Of a stretch of 61,607 bases of DNA, positions 30,278-40,064 are shown one piece after another. The notes under the pieces were generated by a model. The model was given only the letters and a program-made list of their open reading frames with translations. It did no database searches and was not told the origin of the DNA. Source of the DNA: a virus. The stretch lies in IMG/VR virus record IMGVR_UViG_3300008448_000080, positions 1 through 61,607 of that record; one strand, 5' to 3'. Every line of letters begins with the position of its first letter. Position 1 is the stretch's first letter. Both the position numbers and the translations under genes were made by a program.

Positions 30278-31720
30278 TCAACCCGCTCCGATCATTGACC
30301 AATTCAGTATCCGGGACACAGACCCGCTCGTGACTTGGGCCTCCAGGATATAGCCAGCCCCGGGGTTGTAGGCCACGGACAGGCCCGTGATCTGATTGAC
30401 CACCGTGTGAATCCCTCCGTTCGGGTCACATACAAATACCGCAGCCCCGCCCAAGCTGTTGTCCCGGAAGCGGAGGATGCCGCTGGTGGCGGTGCTTCCC
30501 GCCAGTTGCACGGGAGTATTCAGGGCGGTCAACGTGATCGACTGACCTTGGTAGATCATCCCGCCGGTCAAGCTGGGGTTCGACTTCGCAGCAGCGTCCG
30601 TGATGCCGTACCCGGACAATGTCGTGGGCTTCGAGGACAACCCAGAGAAGGGAATGTCAATATTGGCGGAACCGTCGAAGGACACCCCGGCGATGTTTCG
30701 GGCGGTCGCCAGCTTGGTGGCTGTGGATGCGTTGCCCTCGAAGCCGGGGGCCTTCACGCTTCCCCGCACTTCGATGTTCCCGGCGGTAGAACCCATGGTG
30801 ATCACGGGGAGCCCAGGGTCATCGTTGTTGTTCCAGGAACCCACGTACACATACAGCACGTTCTGAACCGTGCCTTGGAATGAGGTGTAGGACGAAGGCT
30901 TGATGCGTCCCAGAATGGAATTGGCGTTGCCCCCGGACACGTTCATGCGCCACGTTATTTCCTTCCCGGCAGCGGCTCCCGTGGCCGTGTCCCAGATGTT
31001 GAAGGCGTTGTCCAAGCGGAGGGCGTTGACTAGGGTGCCCAAGGTCGTGAGGTTCGTGGAACCGGCCCACGTACTCAAGGCGGTGTTCTCCACGTTGCTC
31101 AGGCCCACGGCGGCTTTGTTCAGCGTCTGCCAGGACTTGTCGCCCCTCCAGTATTGCGCAGTGGTTCCGGCGGTGATGCCGGGTTCCTTCGCGGACCATG
31201 CCGATTGGGCTGCGTCGGAGGGGATGGAGTACCCGGCGGAGTAGCTGATTGCAATAGTGCCGGAGGACGTGACGGGAGAGCCCGAAACAGACAGCCCTGT
31301 AGGTACGGACACCCCCACTGACGTAACAGTGCCTGCGGTGGAACTCGTGCCAGCGCCAATGGCCGTTCGGAAGGCGGCTGCGTCCAGGGCGCTGACGGTG
31401 TTGTCGGCGTTGAATCGCGGGAAGCGGACGGCCCCCGGGTTGGTGATCGTGAACAGGTTACTGCCCAGGGTCGTTGCGCCCAGGTTCGTCCGGGCGGTCC
31501 CGGCGTTCGCAACGTCAGACAGGTTGTTGGCTGACTTGAGATAACCCACCAAGGCCCCGCTCACCGCATCGGCCAGAACGGAGAAGGGCAGGCGCAGCAG
31601 TCCTCCCGTCTCCGAGTTGCGAATCAGCAGCGTGTCGTTGGGCGTGATGTCCACCAGTACGGCTTCGGGGTCATCCGTAAAGCGTTTCAACAACGCAATG
31701 TCAAAAATCGGGTCTGCCAT
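30278..31720 (-). CDS. Tail fibre protein
   Basis: The 480-residue protein has classic tail-fibre repeats: SANNLSDVANAGTARTNLGA, TLSGYGITDAAAKS, NKAAVGLSNVENTALS and KLATARNIAGVSFDGSANID, which also occur in lambda Stf/T4-like side fibres. The N-terminus (MADPIFDIALLKRFTDDPEA) probably attaches to the tail tip. The C-terminal domain is unrecognised and would carry receptor binding. No chaperone gene is evident next to it. A hairpin separates it from the tailspike gene. Confidence 0.85.
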   Translation of the reverse strand: MADPIFDIALLKRFTDDPEAVLVDITPNDTLLIRNSETGGLLRLPFSVLADAVSGALVGYLKSANNLSDVANAGTARTNLGATTLGSNLFTITNPGAVRFPRFNADNTVSALDAAAFRTAIGAGTSSTAGTVTSVGVSVPTGLSVSGSPVTSSGTIAISYSAGYSIPSDAAQSAWSAKEPGITAGTTAQYWRGDKSWQTLNKAAVGLSNVENTALSTWAGSTNLTTLGTLVNALRLDNAFNIWDTATGAAAGKEITWRMNVSGGNANSILGRIKPSSYTSFQGTVQNVLYVYVGSWNNNDDPGLPVITMGSTAGNIEVRGSVKAPGFEGNASTATKLATARNIAGVSFDGSANIDIPFSGLSSKPTTLSGYGITDAAAKSNPSLTGGMIYQGQSITLTALNTPVQLAGSTATSGILRFRDNSLGGAAVFVCDPNGGIHTVVNQITGLSVAYNPGAGYILEAQVTSGSVSRILNWSMIGAG

Positions 31721-31736
31721 TATGTCCTCCAGAAGG

Positions 31737-31760
31737 AAGGCCCCGGGCGTCCGGGGCCTT
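31737..31760 (-). terminator. Strong hairpin between tailspike and fibre genes
   Basis: A perfect stem AAGGCCCC(G)G/C(C)GGGGCCTT with a 4-nt loop lies 5 bp after the tailspike stop, followed on the minus strand by CCTTC instead of a T-run. It probably acts as a partial terminator or mRNA stabiliser. Confidence 0.6.
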
Positions 31761-31765
31761 CTTCA

Positions 31766-34700
31766 TTACGCTTCGATGATTTCCAGCACCGGGGAACTTC
31801 CGGCCTCAATTACCCGGAGGAGCGGAACAGCGGCCCCCTCCACCAAGTTGCCAGCCGTGGACGATACCCCGAAGGTGTCCCCGAAGGCAAGGGAGGCGGA
31901 GCCCTCGAACTTCAACTGCTGGGTCATGAATTGACCGTCCTTCTGAACCCGTCCGAAGCGGCCCGGGGCGATGTTCTCCAGGGCGATGCCGGCCACCAGC
32001 ACGCGGGCATCCGCGTTGGTAGCCTTCCGGCAGAGACGGCGGGAACCGTCGAAGGATACGGCCTGACCCTTCAGGACCACAGCGTTGCTGTTATTCTGCA
32101 GCTTCAACTCCCGGTCCAGCTGGTACACCTTGGCCACCCCGTCATACGGGTTCAGCTCCGAGAAGGCCCGCCCAGCACCATCGTTCAGCAACGTGTTCAG
32201 AGTGCTGACGATCGTGGCGTTCGATTGTCCCGTGAAGTTCTGATTCAACGTGAGGGTCTTGGTCACAGCTCCTCCGTCGAACACGATGTTCAGAACCTTG
32301 TTCACGCTGGTGCAGTCGCCCAAGCGGGTTCCGAGGTCGATGCCTGCGAATCCGTTGTAACAGCTGATCGCGTGAGCACTCCATACCCGGGCGGCGTAGC
32401 CGGAGCCCCCATATTGATACTCGGGGGACACGCCGAACAACGGTGCCGCAGCGGAACCGGACACCGTCACCGAGCTTCCCACGGCATCCAAGCTGCGCAA
32501 CTCCAGCACGTTTGCGTAGTTGTAGGCGTCCCAGGCCACGGGGGAAGAACTGGAGATGAACACTTCTGTTTCCGAGTTCATGTTGCCCCGGTAGTTGTAG
32601 GGTTGGTTGGACAGCATCGGCAGAGGGGAGAAGTTCAACCGCCCCTCCACGTGCGAACCCTTGATCACCAAACGGTCCGGGGTTCCGGAGCCCAGGCACT
32701 GGATGACCAGGGCGCTTCCGGAGGTGGTCGTGCAAATACTCTGGGACTGGTCCAACTCTACGTGCACAGGCTCCGCAAAATCACGATGAGTGTGGAAGTA
32801 GAAGGGACTGGTGCGGCTGATCCACTGAGTGCGGCGGCTGATGATCGTCTGACCGCTGTGCGTACCACAACCCCAGGCGTGTTCCGAACCCCATACAGCA
32901 GCGGGGTCCCCACCATTGGCGATTTGGTAGGCGCGGGCCTCCTCGTTGCCGAGGTGTTCCACGTAGCAATCCTCAGTCTCCTGATAGGCCCGGAGCCCGG
33001 AGGGTCCACTGTCCGAGTGGATTGGGTAGCGCATATTCTGGCAAGTCACCTTCACGTTCCGGACGCGGCCCGTGCCGTTCCAGTACCAAGTCTGGTGGTT
33101 CGGGATTTCGCTCACGGGGGTGCTGGCGGGCATATAGCCCTTGAACCAGATTTGGTCCCGTTGGCCAATGCCCACCACGTCAACGAAGTCCGGGAACCAG
33201 GTGTCCAGGTCCGTGTAGATGCCCTCATACACCTTGTACAGCACCCGCTTGTTAGTGTCGCTTCCTCCGCCTTCGGCAGCGATAGCTGCGGCCAGGGTCG
33301 TGTAGTTCCCGGTGCCGTCCGGTTTGACGGTGATGGTCTTGATGTACGTGAAGGCGTTGGACGAAACCGGGGTGTACAAGCCTTGACGGAACGTCAGCGC
33401 CATGTCCGCCAGCGAATAGCCCAAGGACCCGGGCGTGTTGTGCGTCCCACCCACGGACTCGAACACCAGCTGCATGCCCGCGTAGGTCACCCAACCTTCC
33501 GTGGTCCGGGCTCCGCTGGTGGACACTTGAACGAACGGGCGCAGGTGGGTTTCCGTACCGTCGAAGCGGTACGTGAATTCAGCCAGGAACGTGTTTTTGT
33601 CCAACTTGCGGAAGCTGGAAGTGCGAGCAGCCTGAGTCAGAATGCTGCCCACGTACTTCGAGAGGTTCCCGCCCAACCCGGTCGTGTCGGTGATGTCGTC
33701 AGACGTGCGCAGCAGGACGTAGATGCGAACTTGGGCACCCTTGTACTTGGCCACGTGAGCCACGGGGAATTTGAATGCGCAGTAGGTCGTCAGGCCGGAG
33801 GACCCCGCTGGAATCGTGAAGCCCCAACCACCGTCCCGGGAGGTTGCCCCGTTGAACGTCTCCGTCAGCGTCTCCGAGTAGTCATACAGGTCCCCGGACG
33901 TGACCTTGTTCTCCAGCAGGCGGCGATGAATCACCGCTTCGTTCTGCTCCAAGTCCTTGAGCTTGTAGCTGACCGTCACGGGGCTGTAGTACCCAGCGTT
34001 GGTAGCCGTGCGGCCTCCAATTTGGATGTACAAACCCACGTACTCCGTCAGGGCTCCTTGAATCACGTAGTCCCCACGAATCCGAATGCGCGTGGTGCTC
34101 ATTTGCTCCACGATCAAGGACCCCGAAACAGCCATGCCCGTCTCGTTCGCCCCGTCCAGGAAGCCGTTGATGTTTACCCAAAACGGAGCAGTGCTGTAAA
34201 AGTTGGCCGGGCATTCAACTTCCAGCTCCAACTCAACCGTCGAACCTTCGCTGAGGCGTTCAAGGTGGAGGGGGAGTTGATACACGATGTAACTGTTCAC
34301 GCCAGTCGAACCTTCGGGGATATTGATCAGCCCAGAAGTAAGGTTCACGGAGGCTCCGTTGAAGGCTTGCCCGTAGCCGTCGAAGATCGGAAGATCACCC
34401 ACTGGGGTCAGCCCATAACCCGCCAGACGTGCCGTGTAGAAGTCCATCACATCCGTGAAGCCCCGGGCGTCCATCGGTACGATGAATTGACCCACGGCAG
34501 ACCAACTCAGGGTGCTGGCCAGGGCTCCGGTGGAGTTCTTCTGGAGGTACATGCTCACGGTTCCTTCGCTGCCCGAAGCCAGGTAGTCAGCCGTGAGCAG
34601 GTAGGAGGTGCTGCTGATTTTCGTGATCAACTTGTTCGTCACGGTTCCGATAGTTCCCGTGGCGTCCACTTGCAGGAACCAATCCGGACCGTCCCCCGCA

Positions 34701-35950
34701 ACGTCATCCAGAGCGTTCGCGGAGGTCTTGAGCGGGATGACGATTTTGAACGGACGGCCCGCGAAGTTGGCGCGGTCCTCATAACTGAAGTCCCACAACC
34801 AAGCGATGTAGCTTTGGTTGCCGGTCTGGCCCGCCGGAATGCGCAAGCCCCCGGTAACGCTCAATTGATCGGTGCCCACGACAGCGGAGCCGTTCCAGAA
34901 CTCACCCCCGTTGAATACTTGACCGTTGAAGTCAGCGTCAAGCTGAATCTTGGGCCAGCTTTCGTTGAAGCGGGAGAAGTCGCGCCAGAACTCCAGCGCA
35001 TCCACGTCAGACAGAATCGTGCCCAGGTTCGATTGAACCGCGTCCCGGAAGCCGAAGTCATCCTGCGCCATCATGAACAGCCCAGGGCTCCACACGTTCA
35101 GCGTCTCCGCTTGAACACCACCGCCCTTTTGGAAGTAGGCGGTCAGGCGGGTTTCCGTACCGTCCGGGGTGTAGTCCCAATAAAACACCCAGTGAGTGGC
35201 GTCAATTTGCTTGAAGTACGGAGTGGAGGAGGTCGCCACCAACGCATCTTTTTGTACCGCCACGCCCCAACCAGAGCCCACGAAGTTCGCAGAGGTCTTG
35301 AGTGGGACGTAGAAGCGCACCGGACGCCCCGCCAGGTTCGCACGGTCCGCGTCCGTGAAGGCGAAGTCCATGCGCAAGTACGTGCTGGTGCCCGAAGAAC
35401 CCGCCGGAATGCGGAAGCCTCCGGAGGCACCGTTGGCCCCCACGGTCGTGGTGCCGTCCCAGAACTCTGCCCCGTTGAACAGTTCCACCGAGTAGTCCCG
35501 GGCGCGGGACATCCGAGCTTGTTGAGTCTGGGTGTCCCAATCCAGAGCGGTGACGGACCCGGCGGAAGGGTACGTGGCCACCAATGTGGAAACGGTCCCG
35601 GCGTTCACGCGGCGGTATTCATAGGCAGCGATGTCTCCGGAGCCCTGCACCTTGAAATAGGCCCCGTCAGCCACGGCAGCACGCCCAGTCGGTTCGTCCG
35701 GGTACATGCCAGCGCCGATGATTGCGGCGTCCCGGGCGGCTTCCGCAGCGGTCTTGGCGGCAATGGACGCGGTGAGGTTTTGCTGAACCGTCCCGGTCAT
35801 CGACTCCGCGTCACTGATGAACTTGGGCAGACTCTTGACCGGGGTTCCTCCGCTGGTCACGTAGCCGTCTTGAGTGTTGACAAAGTTGTCAATGCGCTCC
35901 TCGTTCTGCTTGAATCGGGTCAGGCCTTGATCGACTGGAAGTTGAGACAT
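31766..35950 (-). CDS. Tailspike/receptor-binding protein with beta-helix domain
   Basis: The protein has 1394 residues. Residues 1-150 are an attachment region (DQGLTRFKQNEERIDNFVNT and a helical AAEAARDAA segment). Four related domains follow at about 155-300, 346-500, 529-660 and 697-835, each with an FNG...IPAGSSG..TY start and a GRPVR.YVPLKTS-type strand. Residues about 865-1180 start KTITVKPDGTGNYTTLAAAI, a pectin-lyase/methylesterase-type right-handed beta-helix, which often degrades capsule or LPS. The C-terminus is a small globular head. It starts at ATG 35950 behind CGGAGAAAC. Confidence 0.85.
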   Translation of the reverse strand: MSQLPVDQGLTRFKQNEERIDNFVNTQDGYVTSGGTPVKSLPKFISDAESMTGTVQQNLTASIAAKTAAEAARDAAIIGAGMYPDEPTGRAAVADGAYFKVQGSGDIAAYEYRRVNAGTVSTLVATYPSAGSVTALDWDTQTQQARMSRARDYSVELFNGAEFWDGTTTVGANGASGGFRIPAGSSGTSTYLRMDFAFTDADRANLAGRPVRFYVPLKTSANFVGSGWGVAVQKDALVATSSTPYFKQIDATHWVFYWDYTPDGTETRLTAYFQKGGGVQAETLNVWSPGLFMMAQDDFGFRDAVQSNLGTILSDVDALEFWRDFSRFNESWPKIQLDADFNGQVFNGGEFWNGSAVVGTDQLSVTGGLRIPAGQTGNQSYIAWLWDFSYEDRANFAGRPFKIVIPLKTSANALDDVAGDGPDWFLQVDATGTIGTVTNKLITKISSTSYLLTADYLASGSEGTVSMYLQKNSTGALASTLSWSAVGQFIVPMDARGFTDVMDFYTARLAGYGLTPVGDLPIFDGYGQAFNGASVNLTSGLINIPEGSTGVNSYIVYQLPLHLERLSEGSTVELELEVECPANFYSTAPFWVNINGFLDGANETGMAVSGSLIVEQMSTTRIRIRGDYVIQGALTEYVGLYIQIGGRTATNAGYYSPVTVSYKLKDLEQNEAVIHRRLLENKVTSGDLYDYSETLTETFNGATSRDGGWGFTIPAGSSGLTTYCAFKFPVAHVAKYKGAQVRIYVLLRTSDDITDTTGLGGNLSKYVGSILTQAARTSSFRKLDKNTFLAEFTYRFDGTETHLRPFVQVSTSGARTTEGWVTYAGMQLVFESVGGTHNTPGSLGYSLADMALTFRQGLYTPVSSNAFTYIKTITVKPDGTGNYTTLAAAIAAEGGGSDTNKRVLYKVYEGIYTDLDTWFPDFVDVVGIGQRDQIWFKGYMPASTPVSEIPNHQTWYWNGTGRVRNVKVTCQNMRYPIHSDSGPSGLRAYQETEDCYVEHLGNEEARAYQIANGGDPAAVWGSEHAWGCGTHSGQTIISRRTQWISRTSPFYFHTHRDFAEPVHVELDQSQSICTTTSGSALVIQCLGSGTPDRLVIKGSHVEGRLNFSPLPMLSNQPYNYRGNMNSETEVFISSSSPVAWDAYNYANVLELRSLDAVGSSVTVSGSAAAPLFGVSPEYQYGGSGYAARVWSAHAISCYNGFAGIDLGTRLGDCTSVNKVLNIVFDGGAVTKTLTLNQNFTGQSNATIVSTLNTLLNDGAGRAFSELNPYDGVAKVYQLDRELKLQNNSNAVVLKGQAVSFDGSRRLCRKATNADARVLVAGIALENIAPGRFGRVQKDGQFMTQQLKFEGSASLAFGDTFGVSSTAGNLVEGAAVPLLRVIEAGSSPVLEIIEA

Positions 35951-35962
35951 TTTGTTTCTCCG

Positions 35963-38900
35963 TTAAATGGTGGGTTGTCCGTACTCGTTGACCAACCCGT
36001 TGATGTAGTCCTGGTCCTGGCCATAGTAGCGGCTGTCATAGTTCACAGCCCGAACGGTGCTGGTGAAGTTTGATTGCTGCTCCTTCTCCACAATCAGGAA
36101 GGCACTGCCCCGTGGCTCATTGTTGCCAATAAGTATAAAGGAGGTGCGAGCAAAAAGCCCGTCCTCAAGTGCCAACGGCAGACGCGGAGCCTGGGACAGG
36201 AGCACGTGAAAATCATCGCTCCCCCGGACGGCGGGGATGCTTTCCACCGTTCCGTCAGGCAACTGAAGGAACATGTTGTATTGGACCCCGGTGGTGAACG
36301 TCAGGGGTTGGCTCACCTCAATCTCCAACAGGTTCTGGCTGATCACCTCCCCGTCCTGGGTTCCGGTTCGGGTATTGTCCGCCACCAGAATCCGGTCATG
36401 CGTCACCAACAGGTCCGCTTCCTGCGTGGCGGTGAACTCCGTGATGGTGTTCTGGTAGCGGATTTTGTTCCAAGCCCGCCACGCGTGGAAGTAGGCCTGA
36501 AGCCCGTTGCGCACGCCCAGGGTTTCGATTTCCTGCGGGTTGAAGGCGCTCCGGTCCTCCGGGATGTAGTAGGTGATCAGGGCGTCATCGTCCGGGGAGA
36601 CGTAGCTGAGGCTGACCCCGTCAAAGTTGTTCTGGTTCCCGAAGCGGACCGTGCGGACTTCGGAGCCGGGGAGCTTGTTGCGGTGATTGAACAGCAGCAA
36701 GCTGTCCTCCGTCTCCTTCTCGAAGTTCAGCTTGATCACGGAGCCCCTGCGGTAGGCCACGCAGAAGCAGGCGTTGGAGACGGCTTGGGCAGTCTCCTCG
36801 AAGCTGAGGTTGTCCGCGTCGAACGTGTAGCAGAACTCCGCCGGAAGGTCACTGCCGAAGTAGTCGCGCACGGACTCCACCGAGTCATAGATGCTGTTCA
36901 GGTCCAGCTCCGCGTCTGGGCGGTTGCCCAAGTACGGGTCCCGGGCGATGAACGTCAGGATGTCGTCAGCGCGGTTCGTGGCATACAGCGTGGTGGTGGA
37001 GTAGCGGGACGTGACCCGGACGTTGCTGACCGTGAAGGGTCCGGGGTTCGTCTGACGGACGAACAGAAGCCCAGCCACGCTGCTTCCGGAGTTGATCGTC
37101 AGCGTCACGGAGCCCGTCCCCGGGGTGACGGAAGCGGGACCCGCACGCCATGCCGCCGGGTCATAGAACCCGATTTCAATTGGCACGTTGGAGGCGGAGC
37201 TGATCGTGTACTCCACCGTGATCGTTCCGCCCCCGGCCACGATCTGGAAGAACGGAACCAGGACCCCATACTGCGGATTGGGCCCAGACACTTCGATGGC
37301 GGAGGCTCCCTGAGTCAGCACGGCTCCTCCGTACCCGGCCCAGCCCTCCTCCGCGATGCTCATGGAGTAGCGGATGTTGGGCCTGATCGGGATTTTCCGA
37401 GTGACCGACATGTTCAGCTTCCGCTCCTTCAGCGCCAGGGCTCCGGCGGTAGCGTAGGTGACGGATTGGACCGTGGTCACGTTGCCGAAGTTGGTCACGT
37501 TGATAGGGGCGAAGGCGTACACGTCACGCCACTTGATCTCATCGACCACGGAGCCCTCATATGCCAGGTCCGCGTTCGTCACGCGGCGTGCCCTTACGCG
37601 CACGCGGCCCGGTAGGCTCACACCTACGTCCAGGGTGACTGCCCGCGTGCTGCGGTACGTGGCGGAACCCTCCACCGTGGCCTGGGCGGTCTGAACCGCT
37701 CCGCGCACGGAGCCGTCCGCGTTGATCGGGGTGATCTCCAGCTCCAGGGTAACGTCGAACCGCACCTGGTTCTTGCCGTCATCCTTGTACAAGCCGTTGG
37801 TTGCAACGAAGTTGGTCACCACGCGGTCGGTATTGGTCTTGTCCAGAATGAACGGCCCAACCCACTTCGAGCCCGTAGTGGACAACGTGGGGCTCAGGTT
37901 CGGGGAAGTCGTGAGCGTGGACCAGTTCCCGTTCACCGCAGCGGGGTTGGACAGCGTGATTTCCGTGTCCGCCACGGCCAGCACGGTGTACGTTCCGTTC
38001 AGGTTGTAGAGTTCCGCCCCGCTGGACAGGCGAATGCCCACGGAAGCGGACGCCCCGCTGGTCACGGTATTCCACTGCGGATTGATCGCTGCCGGGTTCG
38101 ACAGGACCACGCGGCAATAGTAGGTCGTGGCGGAGGTTTCCGGGTCCACCACGGTGATCAGGTTCTTGGACGCGATGGTGTACACCCCGGACAGGTCCGA
38201 AGTGGAGGACCAGAAGCCGTCCGGGTCCGTGGTCGTGAAGGTCGCACCCGTCAGCTGAATCTCCGCTCCGGTGGCGTACTCCGAAGGCAGGGTGCTGTTC
38301 GGAATCACGAAGCGGAAGGACCCGTCATTGTACGCAAACAGGGTCTTGGTCTGACTGATGTAGTCCTGGTACACCGCAGCACCGCTGATCGTGAGGGAGT
38401 CCCCGGAGGCAAACTTGTCCGTGAAATCAAATGCCGAGGTCTTGACCAGGTTGGGCGTTTGGAAGTATATGTTGTTGGTGGCGCGGATGAACTGATCATT
38501 GGGCGGACGAAGGACCTGACCGTTGACTGCGTTCGAGCGGGCCACGTCATACACGGGCTTGTTGATTGCGGTTCCGATGCGCAACTGCGGGGCGTCTCCG
38601 GAGTTCGGGGAGGTGTTGGGCCCATAGACCTCCACGGACGTTCCCGGAATGTCCAGCGCCAGCGTGTTATCGTCCCGGATGTCCTCGATTTCATAGGTTC
38701 CCCGCCCAATACACATGTACGCATATTCCACTTCCTCGTGGTTGCTGTACACTTTGTACGGGACGGACAAGAGGTCAGGGGTAGATCGAACCGTGCCGAA
38801 GATGTCCGGAATGCGGGACAGCGGGCGGGGCTTGTTCGTTCGGTCGGACAACTCGTTGTTCGGGGATTGGTTCTGCGTGTTGCGCAGGGTTGGGTTGGGC

Positions 38901-39211
38901 GGCTTCACCAGAGCCGGGAGGACCACGGCGGCAACCACCACCACGGCCACCACGGCGATGATGATGGTCACGGGGTCCGCCGGGTACACCACCACGTAGA
39001 ACGGCCCCTGGAGTTCTCCCAGGCGCTCAATCCCGTGTTCGTCCCCGGGCGTAACGTCCGTGGCGGAACTCACGTGCTCGTGATAGATGCGGGCGGAGGA
39101 CGGCCATTCATCAAACTCCCCCAACAGGAAGTCCCGCACGTCCTCAACCTCGTGCTGCGTCCAGGTGTCCGGCTCCAAAGGGTTTCGGGCCAGTGTAACT
39201 CGTTTCAGCAT
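35963..39211 (-). CDS. Tail tip/host specificity protein J-like
   Basis: The 1082-residue protein has a hydrophobic segment at residues 80-102 (VTIIIAVVAVVVVAAVVLPA), then NKPRPLSRIPDIFGTVRSTP, which is typical of TipJ/central tail proteins. The region around SIYDSVESVRDYFGSDLPAE and FCVAYRRGSVIKLNFEKETE matches the phage-tail module that builds the tip baseplate hub. It overlaps the NlpC/P60-like gene by 7 bp, as lambda K-I-J order would predict. It probably forms the distal tail tip and transmits the receptor signal. Confidence 0.85.
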   Translation of the reverse strand: MLKRVTLARNPLEPDTWTQHEVEDVRDFLLGEFDEWPSSARIYHEHVSSATDVTPGDEHGIERLGELQGPFYVVVYPADPVTIIIAVVAVVVVAAVVLPALVKPPNPTLRNTQNQSPNNELSDRTNKPRPLSRIPDIFGTVRSTPDLLSVPYKVYSNHEEVEYAYMCIGRGTYEIEDIRDDNTLALDIPGTSVEVYGPNTSPNSGDAPQLRIGTAINKPVYDVARSNAVNGQVLRPPNDQFIRATNNIYFQTPNLVKTSAFDFTDKFASGDSLTISGAAVYQDYISQTKTLFAYNDGSFRFVIPNSTLPSEYATGAEIQLTGATFTTTDPDGFWSSTSDLSGVYTIASKNLITVVDPETSATTYYCRVVLSNPAAINPQWNTVTSGASASVGIRLSSGAELYNLNGTYTVLAVADTEITLSNPAAVNGNWSTLTTSPNLSPTLSTTGSKWVGPFILDKTNTDRVVTNFVATNGLYKDDGKNQVRFDVTLELEITPINADGSVRGAVQTAQATVEGSATYRSTRAVTLDVGVSLPGRVRVRARRVTNADLAYEGSVVDEIKWRDVYAFAPINVTNFGNVTTVQSVTYATAGALALKERKLNMSVTRKIPIRPNIRYSMSIAEEGWAGYGGAVLTQGASAIEVSGPNPQYGVLVPFFQIVAGGGTITVEYTISSASNVPIEIGFYDPAAWRAGPASVTPGTGSVTLTINSGSSVAGLLFVRQTNPGPFTVSNVRVTSRYSTTTLYATNRADDILTFIARDPYLGNRPDAELDLNSIYDSVESVRDYFGSDLPAEFCYTFDADNLSFEETAQAVSNACFCVAYRRGSVIKLNFEKETEDSLLLFNHRNKLPGSEVRTVRFGNQNNFDGVSLSYVSPDDDALITYYIPEDRSAFNPQEIETLGVRNGLQAYFHAWRAWNKIRYQNTITEFTATQEADLLVTHDRILVADNTRTGTQDGEVISQNLLEIEVSQPLTFTTGVQYNMFLQLPDGTVESIPAVRGSDDFHVLLSQAPRLPLALEDGLFARTSFILIGNNEPRGSAFLIVEKEQQSNFTSTVRAVNYDSRYYGQDQDYINGLVNEYGQPTI

Positions 39212-39564
39212 GTGTAATACCCCAGCTTGTTGAACCCCCGGGTGGCGACATCAACGGGCAAGCACTCCACCCCCAACTCGTGGATGTGGATGATTCTCCC
39301 GCGAATGTACACCCCCGCGTGGGGTACGCTTTTGTGGCGCTGCATCAGGACCAAACACGGGCTGACCGGCGCGGCCAACTTCTTGAACTTGCGGCGCAGC
39401 GCGGGGTCGGTTCGGCGGTCCTTCGGCGGGCGCAGGAATCCTTCCAACTCCGTCTCGATGTTTTGACCAGTCAGGTGCTTCCAGACCTCACAAACAAAGT
39501 GGGCGCAGTTGTAGTTCTGACGATTGTATCGCCTGTAGAAGAAGTCATCAAGCCCCGCAACCAT
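39205..39564 (-). CDS. NlpC/P60-like tail tip protease
   Basis: The 119-residue protein contains the papain-like Cys site RQNYNCAHFVCEVWKHLTG (Cys about 20) and the His in KSVPHAGVYIRGRIIHIHEL, the layout of the C-terminal domain of lambda gpK and other tail tip hydrolases. It is shorter than gpK and lacks the Mov34/JAB domain. The role would be local peptidoglycan cutting or tip assembly. Position between DUF1833-like and J genes fits. Confidence 0.8.
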   Translation of the reverse strand: MVAGLDDFFYRRYNRQNYNCAHFVCEVWKHLTGQNIETELEGFLRPPKDRRTDPALRRKFKKLAAPVSPCLVLMQRHKSVPHAGVYIRGRIIHIHELGVECLPVDVATRGFNKLGYYTC

Positions 39565-40064
39565 TACAAGAACCCCCGCAACATCGGGAACCGCTCCAGG
39601 CGGTACACCTCCCCGGTCTTGTTGATGTTCAAGGAGGGAGCCTTGGCGGTGAAGCTGGCCCCCTCCCGATTGAAGGCGAATGACTCCACCTCCAGGACGA
39701 TAGGCCCAAACAACGGCGCAGTCAAGTCATCAGACCTGTACGTGCGATACACCACCCGGGGCTTCTCCGAGAAGCCCGCAGCGGTAGCCACCGCATCCAG
39801 CTCCTTCGGGAGGACTTCGCCCAAGTCACCGAGGGTGAACGTGAAGGACTGATCCAGGTCATCCTTCTGTCCGTTGTTCTCGATGCGCAGGGGGTAATAG
39901 TCGAACGTGGCCTGGGCTCCCGTCTCCAACGTGACCGTGACCCCGTTCACCGCGTTCCTGACAATCCGATAGGTCTGTGTGAAGTCGCTGTGGCTGATTT
40001 CCATCAACTCCAGCTGTACCACGGAGGACTTCGAGCGCAGGAAGAACTCGCTGTATGCACTCAT
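39564..40064 (-). CDS. DUF1833-like minor tail protein
   Basis: The 166-residue protein starts MSAYSEFFLRSKSSVVQLEL in an ATGA overlap. The pattern of an N-terminal helix, the LMEISHSDF strand, YRIVRNAVNGVTVTLE and FDYYPLRIENNGQKDDLDQS is that of the DUF1833 tail family found between tape measure and NlpC/P60 genes. It probably forms part of the tip complex, like lambda gpL. Confidence 0.75.
   Translation of the reverse strand: MSAYSEFFLRSKSSVVQLELMEISHSDFTQTYRIVRNAVNGVTVTLETGAQATFDYYPLRIENNGQKDDLDQSFTFTLGDLGEVLPKELDAVATAAGFSEKPRVVYRTYRSDDLTAPLFGPIVLEVESFAFNREGASFTAKAPSLNINKTGEVYRLERFPMLRGFL

Noticed and set aside
31931-36073. A 1380-codon open frame on the plus strand opposite the tailspike, and other long plus-strand frames
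   Set aside because: They are mirror frames of GC-rich minus-strand genes; translations have no recognisable domains and no ribosome-binding context, while the minus frames carry clear motifs.
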